Shown here one piece after another: positions 1 to 9,584 of a stretch of 64,000 nt of DNA. Made by a program: the position numbers and the translations under genes. The number at the start of each line of letters is the position of its first letter. Within the stretch, counting starts at the first letter, position 1. A model generated the notes under the pieces. It ran no database searches, was not told the DNA's origin, and saw nothing but the letters and a program-made list of their open reading frames with translations. Source of the stretch: Burkholderia pseudomultivorans (GTDB lineage: Bacteria; Pseudomonadota; Gammaproteobacteria; Burkholderiales; Burkholderiaceae); NCBI RefSeq assembly GCF_001718415.1, contig NZ_CP013377.1, positions 2,666,001 to 2,730,000 of the forward strand. The letters run 5' to 3'.

Positions 1-368
1 CTGCGCGTTGCCGACAAACGCCCTTCAGATTTCCGCGATTTATCTTTCATTTTAATTTCGCGGCATTGGGCGAAACGCATCGGTCATTCGCGCACGATGA
101 TTCGGCAATTCCGTTTACTTCAGGCATTTATTAAACGAATTGTCCGGACCATCGGGTTGTCAGAAAATACCGATCTACTTAATTGGACGACCTCGATTCG
201 GCATTATTTACCCGGCGGTTCGACAGGAATTTTCCCGGGACGCGGCGAGCGCGATTCGAATACAACGCACGCGCGGGCGGCTCGTCATGCATGCGCATGC
301 GCCACCGCGCGCGGCGACGACGCGCGTCGCCACCGCACGTCGTCGATCACACGGCGCTCAACGGGTCA
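1..368. other. no gene seen at window start
   Basis: No open frame here has Burkholderia-like protein content or a convincing ribosome binding site. The first 200 bases are less GC-rich than the surroundings, as expected of an intergenic region. Bases 200-368 lie just beyond the stop codon of the nuclease gene that follows on the minus strand and contain short GC-rich palindromic stretches (for example around 286-302) that could belong to a transcription end, but no clear hairpin with a T-tract is visible. Confidence 0.5.
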
Positions 369-2180
369 TCAACGCCCGCCGCCCGGCAGCGCGATATCGA
401 TCAGCACCGGATCGTGATCCGACGAACGATAGGCATCGGGCGCGTAGTACGTCTGCTGCTGCGCGGCCGTCTTGTACGCGAGCGTGTACTGCAGCGCGAC
501 CGGTTCGTCGGCGTTGATGTGCCACTCGTGCACGGCCTTCACGTGCGACGCGAGCGGCAGCGATGCGAGCGCGTGATCGAGATAGCCCGCTTCGCCGTTG
601 TAGACGTAGCTGTACGCCTTGTCGCCGATCCAGCGCGACACGAGGTTGCGATAGCCGCGCGATTCGAGCAGGCGGATCGGATCCTCGTACGTGTAGCTGT
701 TGAAATCGCCGATCAGCAGCACGCCCTGCCCCGCGACGCCCGTCGGCGTGCCGGCCAGCCAGTCGGCCAGCTTCGCCGCCGCGCGCGTGCGCGTCGGGTT
801 CCAGCAGCCCTGGCCGTCGCCCTGGTCGAGATCGTCGTTGGTCGCGTCCGGGCAGTTCTTCGACTTCAGATGGTTGACCGCGATCGTCAGCGCCTGCTTG
901 CCGCCGATGCGACGGAACGACTGCGCGAGCGGCTGGCGGTTCTTGTCGTCGATCGCGAGCGTCGCCGCGCGGCCGACCGGCTCGACCTTGCGGCTGTCAT
1001 AGATCATCGCGACCGCGATCGCGTCGCCGCCGAGCCGCGACGTGCCCGGATCGACGACGCGCCAGCTGTCGCCGAGCTTCGCCGCGAGCTGACGCACCGC
1101 GCTCAGTTCGCCGTAACCGTTGTTCTGGATTTCCATCAAGCCGATCACGTCGGCGTCGAGCGCCTTCAGCGCGCTGACGATCTTCGCGTCCTGGCGCACG
1201 AATTCCTGGTAGTTCTTCGCGCCGCGGTTGTTCGGATCGTCGAAGCCGCCGCCCAGCCCGTTGCCGTTGAAGTAGTTGAGCACGTTGAACGACGCGACGC
1301 GCAGGTTCGCATGCGGATCGCGCGCGGGCGCCTTCGTGCGCGGATTCGCGCGTGCGTCGAAGGTCGGTGCCGCCGCGCCGGGCACCGGCTGGATGCGCCA
1401 CGCGCCGTACCGCACCTCCAGCACGCCTTCGACGTCGCGCACCGTGTAGCCGGCGCGCAGCGTGTTCGACGCGGACAGTTCCGGTGCCGGATACGGCACG
1501 GTCGCGGGGTTCTGCTTGTTCGATCCGTCGTCGAGAATCAACCGGTTGCGCGCGTTCGCATCGATCTGCGTCTGCGCCTGCGCGGGCGGCACGACGCTCG
1601 TCGGCGTGCGCAGACGGCCGTTGCTGAGCATCACGCTGCCGTAGCGGCCCAGCTCGTAGTTGTCCGTAACGTTCAGCGTCTGCGGCAGGCGCACGAGCAT
1701 GCCTTCATACGCGGCGAACGCGTTCGGGCTGTCGACCGGCAGCGTCAGCGTCGCGGGCGTGACCGTCTGGCCGTTCGCGCACACCGCGATCGCACCCGAC
1801 AGCGTGAGCTGCGTCTGCCCGTATTTTTCCTCGACCTTGCCCGTCACGTGGACGAGATCGCCGGCCTTGGCGCGCGCCTTCGGCGAATAGACGAACAGCC
1901 CCTCCGACACGCCCGGCTGGTTGCGGCGCTGCGGATCGGCCTGCTGTACGAAGAAGCCGCCGAAGCCGTCGGTGCCGCCGAAATCGGCGGTGACGACCGC
2001 CTCGATCGACACGTTCTGGCCGGCGAGCGGCGACGGCTCACCGGGCCCCTGGATATCGGCGATCGGCGTCGCGCTGCCGCCGCAGTTCGGGCTGACGGGG
2101 GCGGCGGTGACGGCCAGCGCCGGCGCCACGAGCGTCGGCAGAAGCAATAGCGGGGCAAACAGTCGGATTGTCGAGCGCAT
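369..2180 (-). CDS. ExeM/NucH-type secreted endonuclease/exonuclease/phosphatase-family nuclease
   Basis: Predicted secreted nuclease of about 603 residues. The start at 2180 is chosen because it opens directly on a signal peptide (MRSTIRLFAPLLLLP..., cleavage near ALA-VTA); an upstream in-frame start would put 16 polar residues before it. After the signal comes an OB-fold-like region (about residues 45-130), typical of ExeM/NucH nucleases. The C-terminal half (about 294-600) is an EEP domain: it opens with RVASFNVLNYFN, has the metal-binding glutamate in GLMEIQNNG, the LIGDFNSY motif and the closing SSDHDPVLIDI. The family degrades extracellular DNA or RNA and helps phosphate scavenging and biofilm turnover; the substrate here is not shown by the sequence. 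No operon partner is evident: the next gene upstream is a decayed glutathione transferase. Confidence 0.88.
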   Translation of the reverse strand: MRSTIRLFAPLLLLPTLVAPALAVTAAPVSPNCGGSATPIADIQGPGEPSPLAGQNVSIEAVVTADFGGTDGFGGFFVQQADPQRRNQPGVSEGLFVYSPKARAKAGDLVHVTGKVEEKYGQTQLTLSGAIAVCANGQTVTPATLTLPVDSPNAFAAYEGMLVRLPQTLNVTDNYELGRYGSVMLSNGRLRTPTSVVPPAQAQTQIDANARNRLILDDGSNKQNPATVPYPAPELSASNTLRAGYTVRDVEGVLEVRYGAWRIQPVPGAAAPTFDARANPRTKAPARDPHANLRVASFNVLNYFNGNGLGGGFDDPNNRGAKNYQEFVRQDAKIVSALKALDADVIGLMEIQNNGYGELSAVRQLAAKLGDSWRVVDPGTSRLGGDAIAVAMIYDSRKVEPVGRAATLAIDDKNRQPLAQSFRRIGGKQALTIAVNHLKSKNCPDATNDDLDQGDGQGCWNPTRTRAAAKLADWLAGTPTGVAGQGVLLIGDFNSYTYEDPIRLLESRGYRNLVSRWIGDKAYSYVYNGEAGYLDHALASLPLASHVKAVHEWHINADEPVALQYTLAYKTAAQQQTYYAPDAYRSSDHDPVLIDIALPGGGR

Positions 2181-2318
2181 GACAAGGAATCCCGGTTGTG
2201 AGGGTGGCGAAAGCTTAGCGGCGCTCAATGACAGTTTGTAGTAATTGGTCGATAGGCCGATGTAATCAGTCGTGCCGTGTTCGCCGGCGCCCGACTTCCG
2301 CTTCCCGCGCGCGCCCCG

Positions 2319-2850
2319 TCACGAACGGTCCGCGCTCAATCCATCCGCCGTCAGCACGGCCTGGCCCGCCGGCCTCGCCCGCACCCGTTCACACCACCCG
2401 CGCAGGTTCCCGAACCGGCTCAAGTCGATATCCGCGTTGTAAACCGAGCGCATCCATGCCGCCTTGCCCAGCCCGTCAGCGCGAACAGATACGCATCGGC
2501 GATCGTCAATGCGTCGCCCGTCACGAACGTCCTGCCGGCGAGTTGCCGATCGATCCACGCAAACCGGCTGTCGAGCTTGCGACGCGCCGGCTCGACATAC
2601 TTCCCCGCCTGCACCGCATACAGCAGCGGAATGAAGCCCTTGTGGATTTCCGTCGTCAGGAAGTTGAGCCATTCCATCAGCCGATAACGCGCGAGCGTGC
2701 CCCATGCCGGCGCCAGCCCCCGCGTCGGGCCGCCGGTCCGCGAGGTATTGCGCGATCACGGGGCCTTCGCGCAAGGTCGTGCCGTCGTCTACCGCAACCC
2801 GCGCGCCGGCGCGGTGACGGGCTGGATCAACGTGAAGGAAGCGACGGGCG
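2319..2850 (-). pseudogene. decayed glutathione S-transferase (GstA-like)
   Basis: Pieces of a glutathione transferase are spread over different reading frames of the minus strand. From 5' to 3' they are VDDGTTLREGPVIAQYLAD (glutathione-binding helix and SNAIL-like region), then, in another frame, MEWLNFLTTEIHKGFIPLL and VTGDALTIADAYLFALTGWA (the C-terminal helical domain with its N-capping box), then back in the first frame DIDLSRFGNLRGWCERVRAR. These match E. coli GstA in order, so at least two frameshifts are needed, and about the first 50 residues (active-site Tyr/Ser/Cys region) are not recognisable. No single frame can yield a functional enzyme. Sequencing error is possible for one shift, but the missing N-terminus argues for real decay. 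Confidence 0.8.
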
Positions 2851-3022
2851 GCTGACGCGCGCGCCAGTTTCCCACATATTGGAAGTCGATCGTCCCATTT
2901 ATAGGGATGCCTATCCATATGTTGACGCATTTCGGCTCGCGGCCCTAACGTTCGGCCCAAGACATCAGATTGGCTGGAACCGGTCGCATCGGTTCCGGAC
3001 GCATACCGAACAGGAGACGACC

Positions 3023-4411
3023 GTGGCCCATTCCGCGTCACGCACCCCCGCCAGCCCGCAGCAGCGGCCGCCCACACGCGCCGAGGCCCCGATGGAATCC
3101 GCCGCGCGCACCAGCGCGGCCGCCGCGACGACGCGCCCTTCCCGCAAGCGCCTGCTGATCCTCGCGCTGCTGTTCGTCACGGTCGTGATCAATTATCTCG
3201 ACCGCAGCAACCTGTCGATCGCCGCGCCCGCGCTGTTCCGCGAACTGCACATCGACCCGGTGCGCGCGGGCCTCGTGTTCTCCGCGTTCGGCTGGACCTA
3301 TGCGCTGATGCAGATCCCCGGCGGCTGGCTCGTCGACAAGATATCGCCGCGCGTGCTCTACGCGGGCGCGCTCGCGCTGTGGTCGGCCGCAACGCTGCTG
3401 CTCGGCTTCGCCGGCTCGTTCGTCGGACTCATCGTGTTGCGTCTGGCGGTCGGCGCGCTCGAAGCGCCCGCCTATCCGATCAACAACCGCGTGGTCACGA
3501 CGTGGTTCCCGACGCGCGAGCGCGCGACCGCGATCGGCGGCTACACGTCGGGCCAGTTCGTCGGTCTCGCGTTCCTGACGCCGGTCCTCGCGTGGCTGCA
3601 GGTCCACCTCGGCTGGCACATGGTGTTCGTCGCGACGGGGCTCGCGGGTATCGCGTGGGCCGCGATCTGGTACGCGGTGTATCGCGAACCGCGCGCGTTT
3701 CCCGGCGTCAACGCCGGCGAAATCGCGCTGATCCGCGACGGCGGCGGCCTCGTCGACCTCGAGGACCGCATCGCGGCACGCAGCGAACGCACGCCGTCGA
3801 CGTGGCGCGACCTCGGCATCGTGCTCGGCCGGCGCAAGCTGTGGGGCATCTATCTCGGCCAGTTCGCATTGAACTCGACGCTGTGGTTCTTCCTCACGTG
3901 GTTCCCGACCTATCTCGTCAAATATCGCGGGATGGACTTCATCAAGTCGGGCTTTCTCGCATCGCTGCCGTTCCTCGCCGCGTTCGTCGGCGTGCTGTGC
4001 TCGGGCGTGCTGTCGGACTGGCTGATGCGTCGCGGCGCATCGCAGGGCTTCGCGCGCAAGCTGCCGATCATCTCCGGGCTGCTGATCTCGACCTGCATCA
4101 TCGGCGCGAACTACGTGAGCTCGACCGGCTGGGTGATCGCGTTCATGACGCTCGCATTCTTCGGCAACGGCTTCGCGTCGATCACCTGGTCGCTCGTGTC
4201 GGGGCTCGCGCCCGCGCGGCTGCTCGGCCTGACGGGCGGCATGTTCAACCTGATCGGCAACCTGTCCGCCATCGCGACGCCGATCGTGATCGGGCTGCTG
4301 GTCGACGGGGCCGACTTCTCGCACGCGATCACCTACATCGCGGCAATGGCGCTCGCCGGCAGCCTCTCTTACGGGCTGCTCGTCGGCAAGGTCGAACGGA
4401 TCGACGCGTAA
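3023..4411 (+). CDS. MFS transporter, anion:cation symporter (ACS) type
   Basis: Inner-membrane transporter of about 462 residues with 12 hydrophobic segments. The GTG start at 3023 is chosen for the AGGAG at 3012-3016 six bases upstream; ATG 3092 is an alternative. After a polar, alanine-rich N-terminus of about 45 residues the first membrane helix carries the sugar-acid-transporter signature VVINYLDRSNLSIAAP, followed by GWLVDKISPRVLY between helices 2 and 3. This branch (GudP/DgoT/TtuB/phthalate permease relatives) moves organic anions such as hexuronates, aldarates, tartrate or aromatic acids with protons. The neighbours (GST remnant, convergent C45 hydrolase) do not reveal the substrate. 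Confidence 0.88.
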   Translation: MAHSASRTPASPQQRPPTRAEAPMESAARTSAAAATTRPSRKRLLILALLFVTVVINYLDRSNLSIAAPALFRELHIDPVRAGLVFSAFGWTYALMQIPGGWLVDKISPRVLYAGALALWSAATLLLGFAGSFVGLIVLRLAVGALEAPAYPINNRVVTTWFPTRERATAIGGYTSGQFVGLAFLTPVLAWLQVHLGWHMVFVATGLAGIAWAAIWYAVYREPRAFPGVNAGEIALIRDGGGLVDLEDRIAARSERTPSTWRDLGIVLGRRKLWGIYLGQFALNSTLWFFLTWFPTYLVKYRGMDFIKSGFLASLPFLAAFVGVLCSGVLSDWLMRRGASQGFARKLPIISGLLISTCIIGANYVSSTGWVIAFMTLAFFGNGFASITWSLVSGLAPARLLGLTGGMFNLIGNLSAIATPIVIGLLVDGADFSHAITYIAAMALAGSLSYGLLVGKVERIDA

Positions 4412-4478
4412 GCAGCGTCGACGGGCGCGCCGTCGCATCGCCGCGACGGCGCCTGCCCGCGCAATGCACGCGCAGGCG

Positions 4479-5555
4479 TCAGAACCGCCGGAAGCCGTCG
4501 CGCGCGAGATCGTGCGGATTGCCGGCCACGTATTCGAGCGCGCAGCCGTCGGTGTCGATGCCGACCGTCAGCAGCGTTTCCCAGCGCTCGGTATCGGGCA
4601 TCGACGGGTCGGGATGGAAGCACACCACCGCCTGATCGCCGGCCGCGCCGCACATCGCCGCCGCACGCTCGCGCACATCGGCGCTCGTCATCCCGTTCAC
4701 GACCTCGTTCAGGTGCGCGAAGCGCTCGCGCGTCGTCGAGCTGTCCGGCATGCATTCGCCGCCGCTCAGCGTGCGATCGAGGAAGTGGTTCGTATGCAGC
4801 AGCCAGCCGTCGGCGCGCGGCACCACGATGCCGATGCCTGCGGGACTCAGCTCGATGCTTGCGGCGCGCGGGTTCGCGTCGTGCCGCGTGAACACGGTCA
4901 GCACCGTCGACGCGCTCACGCGCGCGCTGCGCGCCAGCTCGATCGCCTCCTGCACCGTGGTCGCCTCCTCGAGCAGGCGGCGCGCGATCGCATGCACGGG
5001 CACGCCCGCGCTGTCGTTGTCGCTCGCGTGATGCAGGATGTTGAAGTGCAGCCCGAGGCCCGCGCCGTTCACGCCGAGCTTCGCGAGCATCCCGCACTCG
5101 GTGAACAGCTTGACGGTGCGGCCGTGCCGCGTCGCGAACTGCATCAGCAGCCCGTGCGGCGCGAGGCTGTCGTGCCAGTCCCAGGTCTGCAGCGTGCGCG
5201 GCGCCTGCGCGCCGGCCGGCGCGTGGACGGTGGTCGAGCACTCGCCTTCGGTCGATGCCGGCGCGGTCGCGAGAATCTCCGTGCGCGCGTTCAGGCACGC
5301 GAGCTGCCAGCGCGGTAGCTCGACGCCGTCCGCGATCGCCTGCACTTCGTCGGCGAGTTCCGGACACCACGCCTCGAGCGACGCGAGGCTTGCCTCGCCG
5401 ATCTGCCGCGCGCGCATCGGATCGATGCCGAGCTTCGGAAAGAACGCGAGATAGAGCGCGACCGTCTGCCGGATCTGCGGCGCGAAACGCTCGCCGATCC
5501 GGCGGCCGCGCTCGCGCGGATCGGTGATGTCGGTCACGAAGGTATGCAGCTTCAC
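4479..5555 (-). CDS. C45-family peptidase / acyl-CoA:6-APA acyltransferase-like hydrolase
   Basis: About 358 residues, the usual size for the C45 (AAT-like) N-terminal-nucleophile hydrolases. Family members cleave themselves just before a cysteine that then becomes the catalytic N-terminal residue; the expected site is visible as GECSTTVHA with Cys106, and the downstream sequence contains family-like stretches (WDWHDSL, FTECGMLAKLGVNGAGLGL, NILHH). The residue before the cysteine is Glu where the penicillin acyltransferase has Gly. The start is GTG at 5555, supported by AGGAG nine bases upstream. The family hydrolyses or transfers small amide-linked acyl groups; the substrate is unknown. It lies divergent to a LysR regulator (5741), the usual layout for a regulator and its target. 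Confidence 0.82.
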   Translation of the reverse strand: MKLHTFVTDITDPRERGRRIGERFAPQIRQTVALYLAFFPKLGIDPMRARQIGEASLASLEAWCPELADEVQAIADGVELPRWQLACLNARTEILATAPASTEGECSTTVHAPAGAQAPRTLQTWDWHDSLAPHGLLMQFATRHGRTVKLFTECGMLAKLGVNGAGLGLHFNILHHASDNDSAGVPVHAIARRLLEEATTVQEAIELARSARVSASTVLTVFTRHDANPRAASIELSPAGIGIVVPRADGWLLHTNHFLDRTLSGGECMPDSSTTRERFAHLNEVVNGMTSADVRERAAAMCGAAGDQAVVCFHPDPSMPDTERWETLLTVGIDTDGCALEYVAGNPHDLARDGFRRF

Positions 5556-5740
5556 GATGAAGTCTCCTGGTTCGGATGAGGGCCGGGCGCGGCTCGACCC
5601 GGAATGTCATGCGCGCGCGATCCGTCGTATCCTCATGCGGCCGGCACGCATCGCACGCAGAGGAACCAGCCTAACGGATGCGTCGCCGCCGGTCGCGCCC
5701 GGTTTTTGCATAACTTCTGTGCCTGTCAGGAATAGATTCA

Positions 5741-6715
5741 ATGGACAAGATGACCGCGCTCACGATGTTCGTCGCGACGGCCGAACATGGCGGCTTCAGC
5801 CGCGCCGCCGAACAGCTCGGCAAGACGCCGTCGGCCGTGACGAAAGGCGTCACGCAGCTCGAGGCCGATCTCGGCGCGCGCCTGTTCGAGCGCACGACGC
5901 GACGCATGGCACTGACCGAAGCCGGCCATCTCTATCTCGATGCCGCGCGCCAGGCGCTGATGCAGCTGCAGCTCGCCGGCGAGGAAGTCGAGCAGTTGCA
6001 GCACGAGCTGCGCGGCAACCTGCGAATCGCGACGTCGCCCGCATTCGGTCCGGCCTTCTTCACGCAGGTGTGCTGCCGCTTCATGCGCGAGCATCCGCTC
6101 GTGCGCGTCGAAGTCGAGATGACCGAGACCGATCCGCTCGACGGCAGCTACGACCTGTCGCTGCGCGACGGGCCGACCGACTTGCCCGACGTGATCGCGC
6201 AGCCGCTGCTCGAAAACCGTCTCGTGCTGTGCGCGAGCCCCGCGTATCTCGCGCGCCGCGGCGGCGACGTGACGCTCGACAACTACCAGACGCACGACTG
6301 GCTGATCTTCCGTCACCCGCTGATCAACCGGCACTTCTGGTGGATCGGCCGCGACGGCGAACGCATCCGCGTGAAGCAGCCGACGCCGCGGCTGTCGAGC
6401 GGCAACTACGACTTCCTGCTCGCGTGCCTGCTCGACGGCCACGGGCTGCAGTTCGCACCCGCATGGAGCGTCGCGCGCCATCTCGCACAGGGCGACCTGG
6501 TCGAGGTGCCGACCGAGCTGTCGCGCGAGACGAGCGCGTTCGGCCCGTGGATTCACGTGCTGTTCCTGCCGCATCGTCGTCACACGCGCAAGGTGCGCGT
6601 GTTCATCCAGTTCCTGCGCGAGCAGTTGCAGGCGCTCGGCCTGCCGCTCGCGCCGCAGGGCGCGCTGCTGCCGCCGCTCGATCCGGACGCCGCCCGCGCC
6701 GCCGCGCGCGCGTAG
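5741..6715 (+). CDS. LysR-family transcriptional regulator
   Basis: A 324-residue LysR-type regulator. The N-terminal winged helix (about residues 5-65: MTALTMFVATAEHGGFSRAA, then TPSAVTKGVTQLEADLGARL) is followed by a substrate-binding-like effector domain to about residue 295 and a short Ala/Pro-rich tail. The form of the effector domain (YDLSLRDGPTDLPDVIAQPL, WLIFRHPLINRHF) places it in the DsdC/GcvA-CrgA-like branch. It is divergent from the C45 hydrolase gene with 185 bases between the two starts, so the likely role is control of that gene and of itself. The inducer is not predictable. Confidence 0.9.
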   Translation: MDKMTALTMFVATAEHGGFSRAAEQLGKTPSAVTKGVTQLEADLGARLFERTTRRMALTEAGHLYLDAARQALMQLQLAGEEVEQLQHELRGNLRIATSPAFGPAFFTQVCCRFMREHPLVRVEVEMTETDPLDGSYDLSLRDGPTDLPDVIAQPLLENRLVLCASPAYLARRGGDVTLDNYQTHDWLIFRHPLINRHFWWIGRDGERIRVKQPTPRLSSGNYDFLLACLLDGHGLQFAPAWSVARHLAQGDLVEVPTELSRETSAFGPWIHVLFLPHRRHTRKVRVFIQFLREQLQALGLPLAPQGALLPPLDPDAARAAARA

Positions 6716-6745
6716 CGCGTCGGCGGAGGCGGCGCCGTGTCCCGC

Positions 6746-8320
6746 TCAAAACGAGTAGACGAACTGCATCCCGGCGAGGTCGTTGCTGCGCGAGTACGAC
6801 CCGTTGCTCTTCAGGAACACCGGATGATTCGCCGCGTCGTGACGGTACTCGAGCTTCACGGTGATCTGCTCGGTCGGATAGAACAGCAGGTCGGCCGTGA
6901 TCGCATAGCGTTGCGCGCCCTTGCACTCGGTGCCGTTCGACGCCGAATTCCGGAAGCAGGCCGGATCGATGCCGAAGCCGCTCGACCCGTTCACCGACGG
7001 ATTGCCGCCTGCGAGCCCATACTGGATGTTGGTGCCGCCGCCGCCGTTCGACGTGTTGTTCAGATAGTCGAAGCGCAGCGTCGCGCCCATCCTGCCGACC
7101 CACGACGACGTCCACTTGGTATGGCCGAGCAGCGACATCCCGTACCAGCGCGCGGTGCCGCCGTTCCATGCGCCCTTCTGCAGTTCGCCGTAGTCGACCT
7201 GCGCGTTGACCTGCGTCTTGTCGTGCGTATAGGTCATGTCGGCTTCGACGTACTTGTACAGGCCGGTCGGCGACGATCCGTTGCACTGGTAGCCGTAGCC
7301 GCCCGCATCCGGGCATGGCGAGAACAGCGACTGCCGGCCGAGCATCCCCGAAACGCCGAAGTCGAACGCGGTCGACGTCGCGTTGTCGAAGCGCGCGGTG
7401 ATCGTCGGCGTCCAGTTGCTCTTGGTCGTGTTGTTCGCCGCGTTCGCGATCGCGCCGGCCGTGCGCAGCACCTCGTTGCCGACGATCACCTGCCAGAAGC
7501 GCGTCATCGCCGCGTTCGAGCCTTTCATTCCGATGCCGACGAGGTTGCCCGGTTCGCTGAAGTCGTACAGCAGCCCATGCGTGAGCGTCAGCATCTGCGT
7601 CGACGGCTGCACTTCGTAACCGGCGAGGCTCGTCATCATCCCGGCCTCGAAGGTCTTCGTCGTACCGAGCGGCACGTTGACCTGCGCCTGCGTGACGATG
7701 TTGTTGCCGACGCCGCCGTGCGCATTGCTGAACACGTTGCCGAAGCCGCGGTTCGGCTGGATCACGATCTCGGCCGACGGCGCCATCGGCCCGACGCCGA
7801 AGGTCTTCTTGATGTCGAGGTAGATGTCGCCGATCGTGCTGTTGAAGTAGTCGTACGCGCCCGGATCGTGGTTCAGGAACTGGAAGCCCGCCGAGTGCTG
7901 CGCGCGGTTGTACAGGTACAGCGGATCGACGTAGCCGGTGATGCTCAGGCCCGCGAGCGGGCCGGTGGTCGCCGCTTCCTGCAGCGTGTCGACCTTCAGC
8001 GACGCGTTGGCGATCTGCTCGCGCATCTGCTGCAGATCGTCGTTCGTGAACGCGGGCGCCGAGCCGGATGGCGGCGCCTCGGCGGCGGCCGTGTTGATCG
8101 TGCCGATTTTCGCGGCGCCCGGTGTGGCGTTGGCCGAGGCCGGCGCCTTCGACGCGACGATGCTCGCGCGCAGTTCGTTCACTTGCCGCTGCAGCGCGGC
8201 GACCTGCGCCTCCAGCGTCTTCATCTTGCTCGCGTCGGTGGTCTGCCGCGCCGTGTGGGCGGAGGCCGTGGCCGCTTCGAACGCGAGCAGGCACAGCGCC
8301 GTCATGTGTCTGATTTTCAT
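6746..8320 (-). CDS. porin-like outer-membrane protein (DUF3138-like)
   Basis: A 524-residue protein with a signal peptide (MKIRHMTALCLLAFEAATASA), a short coiled coil (about residues 30-58, KMKTLEAQVAALQRQVNELR), a low-complexity Ala/Pro/Ser linker and then a long region of alternating polar and hydrophobic residues rich in Gly, Asn, Tyr and Thr that ends in aromatic FVYSF, as outer-membrane beta barrels do. The coiled coil plus barrel resembles OprP/OprO-like and DUF3138 proteins of Burkholderia. It is the last gene of a minus-strand run after the amidohydrolase (9728-11452) and the polyamine-type binding protein (8410-9525), so it may be the outer-membrane entry channel for the same substrate. 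That role is inferred. Confidence 0.78.
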   Translation of the reverse strand: MKIRHMTALCLLAFEAATASAHTARQTTDASKMKTLEAQVAALQRQVNELRASIVASKAPASANATPGAAKIGTINTAAAEAPPSGSAPAFTNDDLQQMREQIANASLKVDTLQEAATTGPLAGLSITGYVDPLYLYNRAQHSAGFQFLNHDPGAYDYFNSTIGDIYLDIKKTFGVGPMAPSAEIVIQPNRGFGNVFSNAHGGVGNNIVTQAQVNVPLGTTKTFEAGMMTSLAGYEVQPSTQMLTLTHGLLYDFSEPGNLVGIGMKGSNAAMTRFWQVIVGNEVLRTAGAIANAANNTTKSNWTPTITARFDNATSTAFDFGVSGMLGRQSLFSPCPDAGGYGYQCNGSSPTGLYKYVEADMTYTHDKTQVNAQVDYGELQKGAWNGGTARWYGMSLLGHTKWTSSWVGRMGATLRFDYLNNTSNGGGGTNIQYGLAGGNPSVNGSSGFGIDPACFRNSASNGTECKGAQRYAITADLLFYPTEQITVKLEYRHDAANHPVFLKSNGSYSRSNDLAGMQFVYSF

Positions 8321-8409
8321 GGGATCGGTGGTCGTAGGGACGCGCGCGCCCCCGCCCGCCGCCGATGGCGGCGGGGCGCGCGCGGGAAATCGGGGGAACG
8401 GGAGCGGGC

Positions 8410-9525
8410 TTACTCGGTCTTCAGCCGGGTCCAGAGACGGTTCTGCAGACGCATCAGGTCAGGCGGGATCGGCTTGCTGAGGCTCAGCTTGCGGATCACG
8501 TCGGCCGGCGGGAACACGGCCGGGTCGCTCGTCACCTCGGCGCGCACGAGGCGCTTCGACGACGGCACGGCCGACGGATACGACGTGTCGTTGGTCAGGT
8601 TCGCGCTCTCCTTCTCCGACAGCACGAAGTTGACGAACTTCAGCGCCGCGTCCGGATGCGGCGCGTCCTTCGGGATCGCTATCATGTCGAACCACATCGC
8701 GCTGCCTTCGGTCGGAATCACGTACTTGATGTGATACGGCTTCTTCGCGGAAGCAGCCGCGATGCGCGCGGAGTTCACGTCGCCCGACCAGCCGAGCGCG
8801 AGGCAGATGTCGCCGCCCGCGAGATCGTTGATGTAGCTGCTCGAATTGAACTGCGTGATGTACGGGCGCACCGTCTTCAGCAGCTCGTAGGCGGCCTGGT
8901 AGTCGGCCGGGTTCGTCGTGTTCGGATCCTTCTTCAGGTACACGAACGCCATCCCGAACGCGTCGACCGGCGAATCGAGCACCGACACGCCGCAGCGCTT
9001 GAGCTTCTGCGCGTACTTCGGGTCGAACAGCAGCGCCCAGCTGTCGAGCGGCGCGTCGTTGCCGAGCGCGGCCTTGACCTTCTCGACGTTGATCCCGAGC
9101 CCGTCCGTGCCCCACGTCCACGGAATGCCGAACTGGTTGCCCGGATCGTCCCGCGACAGCACCTTCATGATTTCCGGGTCGAGCAGCCCGTAGTTCGGCA
9201 CCTGGCTCTTGTCGATCTTGCGGAAGATGCCGGCCTGCAGCTGGCGCGCCCAGAAGATGTCGGACGGCACGACGACGTCGTAGCCCGACGTGCCCGACAG
9301 CAGCTTCGCCTGCAGCGTCTCGTTCGAATCGAACTCTTGATAGACGACCTTGATGCCGGTCGCCTTCTCGAAGTTCGCGACCGTGTCCTTGCCGATCGAA
9401 TTGCCCCAGTTGTACACGTTGACGACTTCCGCCGCCCGCGCGGACGGCGCGCCGTAGCACGCGATGCCGCCCAGCGCGAGCGCCGCGCATGCCGTTCTCA
9501 GATGCTTCTTCCAGTCCCCTGCCAT
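8410..9525 (-). CDS. PotF-like polyamine ABC transporter periplasmic binding protein
   Basis: About 371 residues. The start at 9525 has a strong GGAGGA ribosome site and opens a signal peptide ending at ARA-AEVVNVYNW. The mature N-terminus (VVNVYNWGNSIGKDTVANFEK) and motifs such as YDVVVPSDIFWARQL, GIPWTWGTDGLGIN, GDICLALGWSGDV and EGSAMWFDMIAIPKDAPHP are those of PotF/SpuD/SpuE spermidine- and putrescine-binding proteins. No permease or ATPase gene lies beside it; a PotGHI set without its own binding protein sits at 32269-35259. It sits between the amidohydrolase and the porin-like gene, and its promoter region carries a motif shared with that of the amidohydrolase (9585-9624). Confidence 0.9.
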   Translation of the reverse strand: MAGDWKKHLRTACAALALGGIACYGAPSARAAEVVNVYNWGNSIGKDTVANFEKATGIKVVYQEFDSNETLQAKLLSGTSGYDVVVPSDIFWARQLQAGIFRKIDKSQVPNYGLLDPEIMKVLSRDDPGNQFGIPWTWGTDGLGINVEKVKAALGNDAPLDSWALLFDPKYAQKLKRCGVSVLDSPVDAFGMAFVYLKKDPNTTNPADYQAAYELLKTVRPYITQFNSSSYINDLAGGDICLALGWSGDVNSARIAAASAKKPYHIKYVIPTEGSAMWFDMIAIPKDAPHPDAALKFVNFVLSEKESANLTNDTSYPSAVPSSKRLVRAEVTSDPAVFPPADVIRKLSLSKPIPPDLMRLQNRLWTRLKTE

Positions 9526-9584
9526 GGTTTCCTCCGTCGATATCGTGATCCGTTCGCCTGAACGGCCGTCCGGAAAAATGTAGC

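Noticed and set aside
183..2150. Long open frame on the plus strand opposite the nuclease gene
   Set aside because: Arg/Ala/Val-rich antisense shadow typical of GC-rich DNA; the minus-strand frame has a signal peptide and all EEP motifs.
2720..2853. Plus-strand tail reading ...AVTGWINVKEATGG-stop in the decayed GST region
   Set aside because: Looks like a protein C-terminus but has no traceable upstream part and lies antisense to the GST remnant; probably chance.
3038..4438. Long minus-strand frame opposite the MFS gene
   Set aside because: Charged, low-complexity shadow; the plus-strand frame has 12 clean membrane helices and family motifs.
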